This document shows positions 60,135 to 64,000 of a DNA stretch of 64,000 nt, piece after piece (position 1 is the stretch's first letter; each line of letters begins with the position of its first letter). The translations under genes and the position numbers were made by a program. The notes under the pieces were generated by a model that did no database searches, had not been told where the DNA came from, and saw only the letters and a list, made by a program, of their open reading frames with translations. Source of the stretch: Microbacterium oleivorans (GTDB taxonomy: Bacteria; Actinomycetota; Actinomycetes; Actinomycetales; Microbacteriaceae); assembly GCF_023715745.1 (NCBI RefSeq), contig NZ_JAMBOV010000001.1, positions 806,001-870,000 on the forward strand, in the 5' to 3' direction.

Positions 60135-60153
60135 CCGGCCGGTGAACGGCCGG
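60135..60153 (-). terminator. Terminator after the mscS-like gene
   Basis: CCGGCCG and CGGCCGG (60135-60141, 60147-60153) pair around the loop GTGAA, 30 nt beyond the stop codon of the channel gene. Outer CCCCG/CGGGG runs could extend the stem. Confidence 0.6.
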
Positions 60154-60182
60154 TGACCGTCGGGGGACGGGTGGTCGGCCGC

Positions 60183-61346
60183 TCAGCGCTCCGTGTCGGG
60201 TTCGCGGACGACCGGGATCGCGTTGGTGAAGGTCGAGGCGCGGCGTTCGGCCTCGACGCTCCCCGTGAAGAGGCCGTCGTGACGGCGGGTCTCGGTGTCC
60301 TGCGCCGGCGCGGCACCCGCGGCATCCGTCATCCGCACACGCTGAACGGGGACCGCGTCGGGCATGGTGCGCTGCACCCAGGTCACCATCGCCTCACGGA
60401 CGAGGCAACGCAGGTCGAAGAGCGTGGGCGCGTCCTTCGCGGTCACGAGGATGCGGACGCGCACGTAGCCGGCGATCGCGTCGGTCACCTGCAGCACGGC
60501 GGTGCGTCCGTCCCACAGGTCGGTCCCCGCCACGACGTCGTGCAGGTGCTCCCGCATCCGCTCGGGCGAGACGTTCCAGTCGAGGTCCATCTCGACGGCG
60601 CCGAGCAGCTCGGACCCTCGTCGGGTCCAGTTCTCGAACGGGGTGGTCGTGAAGTACGTGCACGGCAGGACGAGGCGGCGGTCGTCCCAGAGGTCGAGGA
60701 CGACGTAGCTCAGGGTGATCTCGCCGACGCGGCCCCATTCGCCGTCCGCCACGACCACGTCATCGACCCGCAGCGAGTCGCTGAAGACGATCTGGAGCCC
60801 CGCGAACACATTGGCGAGAACGGACTGCGCCGCGAGTCCGGCGACGACCGAGGCGATGCCGGCCGAGGCGAGCACGCTCGCGCCGACCGCGCGCACCGAG
60901 TCGAAGGTCAGCAGCACGGCCCCGATCCCGATGATGACGATGATGGCGATCGCGAGGCGCCGGACGACGAGCGTCTGCGTGCGGATGCGGCGGGCCACCC
61001 GGTTGTCGGGCACGTCGATCCGGTAGCGGCCGAGCGCGATGTCGGTGGCGACGACCACGAGCGAGGCGAGCAGCCAGGCGCTCGCCGCGATGATCGCGAT
61101 GGTGAGGATCTGGGTGAGGATGCTGCCCCACGTCTCGTCGGGGAACGCCACCCGGACGGCGACCCAGAGCCCCGCGACGAGCAGAAGCATCCGGAACGGG
61201 GCGCGCGAGTGCCGGCTGAGGACGCCGGCCCACCGCCGACGTCGCGCGACGATCGCCAGCACGATCGTCGCGATCACAGCGACGACGACGCCTGCGGCGA
61301 CGGCGATGAGGACCGCGACACCGAACTGCGTCCAAAGATCCCACAC
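60183..61346 (-). CDS. MscS-family mechanosensitive ion channel
   Basis: The 387-residue channel has about four membrane helices and a pore-lining helix rich in Ala/Gly (SVLASAGIASVVAGLAAQSVLANVFAG), then the beta domain (VFSDSLRVDDVVVADGEWGRVGEI, YFTTTPFENWTRRG). It opens under membrane tension on hypo-osmotic shock. GTG 61346 has an AAGGAG ribosome site 8 nt upstream. The C-terminal 60 residues are polar and variable. Confidence 0.94.
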   Translation of the reverse strand: MWDLWTQFGVAVLIAVAAGVVVAVIATIVLAIVARRRRWAGVLSRHSRAPFRMLLLVAGLWVAVRVAFPDETWGSILTQILTIAIIAASAWLLASLVVVATDIALGRYRIDVPDNRVARRIRTQTLVVRRLAIAIIVIIGIGAVLLTFDSVRAVGASVLASAGIASVVAGLAAQSVLANVFAGLQIVFSDSLRVDDVVVADGEWGRVGEITLSYVVLDLWDDRRLVLPCTYFTTTPFENWTRRGSELLGAVEMDLDWNVSPERMREHLHDVVAGTDLWDGRTAVLQVTDAIAGYVRVRILVTAKDAPTLFDLRCLVREAMVTWVQRTMPDAVPVQRVRMTDAAGAAPAQDTETRRHDGLFTGSVEAERRASTFTNAIPVVREPDTER

Positions 61347-61434
61347 GGGCTGCTCCTTCCGGTCGGGGAGTCAGCCACGATACGGCGAACGCCCGGCCGA
61401 AACCGAGCGCTTGCCGAACGTGCCGGGTGCCGTG

Positions 61435-62775
61435 TTAGGGGGCCAGGCGGGTCGGTCCGCGGAAGAGGTAGGTGACCTCGCGGATCGAGTCCTGCCCGAG
61501 CAGCAGCATCAGCACGCGGGCCAGGCCCATGCCGAAGCCGCCGTGGGGCGGCGCGCCGAAGCGGAAGAAGTCGAGGTAGAAGTCGAGGTGCTCGGGGTCG
61601 AGTCCCTTCTCCTTCGCCTGCTCGATGAGGACGTCGACCCGGTGCTCGCGCTGGGCGCCGGTCGTGATCTCCACACCGTTGAACAGCAGGTCGTACGACT
61701 TCGTGAGCCCGGTCTCCTCGTCGCGCATGTGATAGAACGCGCGGATCTCCGGGTGGTAATCGGTGATGAAGACGAACTGGTGACCGTACGTCTCCTGGAC
61801 GTGCGCGGCGATCTGGCGCTCGCCCTCGGGGTCGAGGTCGCCGTCGGTGCGGGGGATCTCGTATCCGCGAGCGCCCACGATCTCGCGCGCCTCGGCGAGC
61901 GGGATGCGCGGGAACGGAAGCTCGGGGACCACGACGTCTACGTCGAAGAGGGCCTTGATCTCGTCGCCGTGCTTCTCGGCGACGGCTCGGATCGCGGTCT
62001 GCAGGAGTTCCTCCTGCATGCGCGCGACGTCCTCGTGCGAGTCGATCCAGCTGATCTCGGCGTCGATCGAGGTGAACTCGGTCGCGTGGCGCGAGGTGAA
62101 GGAGGGGTCGGCGCGGAAGGCGGGCGCGATCTCGAAGATCTTCCCGAAGCCGGCGACCTGGGCCATCTGCTTGAAGAACTGCGGGCTCTGTGCGAGGTAC
62201 GCCGTCTTCTCCTCGAAGTAGGGCACCTCGAACAGCTCGGCGTTCGACTCGGAGGGCGACGCCATCAGCTTCGGCGAGTGGACCTCGATGTAGTCGCGCT
62301 CGATCCAGTAGCTGCGCATCGCGTGCTCGAGGGTGGTCTGCACGCGGAAGATGAGGTTGTTGCGGCGCTGACGCAGGTCGATGAAGCGCCAGTCCATCCG
62401 CTTGTCGAGACCGGAGTCGGCGGCGATCGGCGTCTCGGGCAGCGCGGCTGCGGCGATGTCGAGCCCGCTGATCTTGATCTCGACGCCGCCGAGCTTCACC
62501 CGCTCGTCGTGCTTGAGCTCGCCGGTGGCCGTGAGGAACGTGCCGGTGGAGAGGTTCGAGATCAGGTCGGTGAGCGACAGAGCGGCGGCATCCTGCTCGC
62601 TCCCGTCCTCGGCCGGACGCGTCGCGGGGTTCACGAGCTGCACCGCGCCGGTCTCATCGCGGAGGATGACGAACTGCACCTTCTTCTGATCGCGGACGGT
62701 CTCGACCCATCCGGAGACCGAGACGGGGCCGTCTTCACGGGACTGCAGCTGCTGGACGAGGGTGCGTTCACTCAC
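61435..62775 (-). CDS. aspS: Archaeal-type aspartyl-tRNA synthetase (probably non-discriminating)
   Basis: The 446-residue class IIb synthetase has an N-terminal OB fold (VSVSGWVETVRDQKKVQFVIL) and motif 2 around FEIAPAFRADPSFTSRHATEF. Motif 3 is GFGMGLARVLMLLLG, with a GVEITTGAQREHR block and HPEIRAFY. The roughly 440-residue length, with no bacterial GAD insertion, marks the archaeal-type AspRS rather than the roughly 590-residue bacterial form. Such enzymes often charge both tRNA-Asp and tRNA-Asn, with GatCAB finishing Asn. GTG 62775 has TAGACT 8 nt upstream. Confidence 0.9.
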   Translation of the reverse strand: MSERTLVQQLQSREDGPVSVSGWVETVRDQKKVQFVILRDETGAVQLVNPATRPAEDGSEQDAAALSLTDLISNLSTGTFLTATGELKHDERVKLGGVEIKISGLDIAAAALPETPIAADSGLDKRMDWRFIDLRQRRNNLIFRVQTTLEHAMRSYWIERDYIEVHSPKLMASPSESNAELFEVPYFEEKTAYLAQSPQFFKQMAQVAGFGKIFEIAPAFRADPSFTSRHATEFTSIDAEISWIDSHEDVARMQEELLQTAIRAVAEKHGDEIKALFDVDVVVPELPFPRIPLAEAREIVGARGYEIPRTDGDLDPEGERQIAAHVQETYGHQFVFITDYHPEIRAFYHMRDEETGLTKSYDLLFNGVEITTGAQREHRVDVLIEQAKEKGLDPEHLDFYLDFFRFGAPPHGGFGMGLARVLMLLLGQDSIREVTYLFRGPTRLAP

Positions 62776-62886
62776 GAGGGACGAGTCTACGCGGCGCCCA
62801 GGAGACGCCGAGTCGGATCGGCCTAGGCTGGAGCGACACAGGGGGCCCGGCCGGGCATCCGATCACCGAGCGCGAGAGAGCACCCG

Positions 62887-63561
62887 ATGACCGATCTGTT
62901 CCACGCCGCGTCCGGCTCCGGCGACGGGTCGTGGCTGTCCGCCTTGGCCGACTGGGTCGTGAAGCTGATGGACGTCATCGGTCCGCCCGGAGCCGCGGTG
63001 GCCGTCGGCCTCGACAACCTCTTCCCGCCGATCCCGAGCGAGGTCGTCCTGCCGCTCGCGGGGCTCGCGGCATCGCGTGGATCGTTCACCCTCGCCGAGG
63101 CGATCGGCTGGACGACCTTCGGGTCGGTCTTCGGCGCCTACATCCTCTACGTGCTCGGCCGTGTGCTCGGGGCCGACCGGCTCACCCGCGTCGCAGAGAA
63201 GATGCCCCTGATGAAGGGGGAGGACGTCACGAAGACGGTCGCCTGGTTCGAGCGACACGGCTCCGTGGCCGTCTTCTTCGGTCGGATGGTGCCCCTGTTC
63301 CGGAGCCTCATCTCGATCCCGGCCGGGGTCTCGAAGATGCACTGGTGGAAGTTCGGGCTGCTGACGACGGCAGGAAGCCTCATCTGGAACTCGATCTTCG
63401 TGCTCGCGGGCTACTTCCTCGGCGAGAACTGGCACATCGTCGAGGAGTACGCGGGGGTGTTCCAGAACATCGTCATCGTGATCGTCGTCCTCCTGGTGGC
63501 GTGGTTCCTCTTCGTCCGCATCCGCGCCGCCGTGCGTGACCGGCGCTCAGGCCCTGCATAG
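62887..63561 (+). CDS. DedA family membrane protein (VTT domain)
   Basis: The 224-residue protein has about five hydrophobic segments, the N-terminal NLFPPIPSEVVLPLAG motif and the central FFGRMVPLFRSLISIPAG motif with the conserved Arg residues. It probably transports or flips lipid carriers across the membrane. A GAGAGAG stretch lies 6-12 nt before the ATG. TAGGCT at 62823-62828 is far upstream, so this gene has a normal leader of about 50 nt. Confidence 0.93.
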   Translation: MTDLFHAASGSGDGSWLSALADWVVKLMDVIGPPGAAVAVGLDNLFPPIPSEVVLPLAGLAASRGSFTLAEAIGWTTFGSVFGAYILYVLGRVLGADRLTRVAEKMPLMKGEDVTKTVAWFERHGSVAVFFGRMVPLFRSLISIPAGVSKMHWWKFGLLTTAGSLIWNSIFVLAGYFLGENWHIVEEYAGVFQNIVIVIVVLLVAWFLFVRIRAAVRDRRSGPA

Positions 63562-63585
63562 GAGGCCCGCACGTAGACTGGAGGG

Positions 63586-64000
63586 GTGCCCGCCGCCCGC
63601 CTCCATCTCGTGCGCCACGGGGAGGTCCATAACCCCGAGCGCGTGCTGTACGGACGCCTCCCCGGCTTCCATCTGAGCGATGACGGCCGTGGCATGGCCC
63701 GCGCCGCCGCGGAGCACCTCAAGGCGCAGGGGCGACCGGTGAAGTCGCTCGTCTCCTCTCCACTCGAACGCGCGCGCGAGTCCGCCGCCCCCATCGCGGA
63801 GGTCTTCGGCCTCACCCCCGTCATCGACGCCCGGGTGCTCGAGCCGACCAATGTCTTCGAAGGCAAGCGGATGCGGAGCGCTCTGCGCAACCCGCTCAAC
63901 TGGTGGCACCTGCGCACCCCTGCCCTGCCGAGCTGGGGCGAGGCCTACCTCGAGGTCGTCGAGCGGATGCAGGCGGCGATGCGCGACGCGTGGAACCGCA
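63586..64000 (+). CDS. Histidine phosphatase (phosphoglycerate-mutase superfamily), partial
   Basis: The first 138 codons are present. The protein has the catalytic LVRHGEV near residue 9, SSPLERARESA near residue 54 and an acidic EPTNVFEG, typical of the broad-specificity RHG phosphatases. TAGACT (63574-63579) lies exactly 6 nt before GTG 63586, so the mRNA should be leaderless. The C-terminal part, with the second catalytic His, lies beyond the right edge of the window. Confidence 0.9.
   Translation, partial: MPAARLHLVRHGEVHNPERVLYGRLPGFHLSDDGRGMARAAAEHLKAQGRPVKSLVSSPLERARESAAPIAEVFGLTPVIDARVLEPTNVFEGKRMRSALRNPLNWWHLRTPALPSWGEAYLEVVERMQAAMRDAWNR

Noticed and set aside
58893..61475. An 860-codon plus-strand frame across the binding protein and MscS genes
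   Set aside because: It is antisense to two recognised genes and a terminator, with no domain and low-complexity composition.

Overview
The window is about 70% G+C with very dense coding. It looks like Microbacteriaceae, most likely a Microbacterium-like actinobacterium. The evidence is coenzyme F420 genes, a DtxR/IdeR-type iron box, the small actinobacterial ribosomal protein bS22 next to a BldC-like regulator, an archaeal-type AspRS, and a recurrent GGATGCC/GGCATCC word. About 66 protein genes, two short unlisted leader ORFs and about 17 regulatory or structural elements are annotated. I see no rRNA, tRNA, insertion sequence, prophage or CRISPR array. Many genes have no Shine-Dalgarno sequence but a TANNNT hexamer 6-7 nt before the start codon, so leaderless mRNAs appear common.

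Region 1 (1-19.6 kb) is the most interesting. Divergent cofE and cofD (F420 biosynthesis) are followed by a MocR-type regulator. Opposite it runs a long, mostly overlapping gene string: N-carbamoyl-beta-alanine amidohydrolase, dihydropyrimidinase, an LLM-class (F420/flavin) oxidoreductase, a pyrimidine-type ABC transporter, an omega-aminotransferase, a (methyl)malonate-semialdehyde dehydrogenase, FbiC, a Baeyer-Villiger-like monooxygenase, F420-dependent glucose-6-phosphate dehydrogenase (Fgd) and CofC. Together these look like a reductive pyrimidine (uracil/thymine) degradation pathway in which F420 synthesis and regeneration are built into the catabolic operon. No classical dihydropyrimidine dehydrogenase is present, so the LLM enzyme is the obvious candidate for the first reduction. 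The CofH half of FbiC has lost its radical-SAM cysteines.

Region 2 (19.6-31.3 kb) holds RtcB RNA ligase with a short leader ORF and hairpin, a TetR/oxidoreductase pair with a double operator, and a DtxR-box-controlled siderophore utilisation set (SIP reductase plus ABC importer). It also has an AlkA-like glycosylase, a receiver-less OmpR-type DNA-binding protein behind a long leader with a cysteine-ended leaderless uORF, and small hypotheticals.

Region 3 (31.3-48.5 kb) holds an MFS exporter, SbcDC, a two-component system, a phosphotransferase, a secreted Thr/Pro-rich protein, an MTA/SAH nucleosidase, NAD synthetase, a 1181-residue RecB-like nuclease/DEDDy exonuclease/helicase fusion, Upp and TadA.

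Region 4 (48.5-64 kb) holds an alpha/beta hydrolase with an Asp nucleophile, ProC, a MarR/MFS pair, Trk/Ktr potassium uptake, ArsR, a BldC-like regulator, bS22, a glutaredoxin-like protein, a Dabb protein, an iron/thiamine-type ABC importer, MscS, AspRS, DedA and a truncated histidine phosphatase. In all three ABC operons the solute-binding-protein gene is closely followed by a strong stem-loop.
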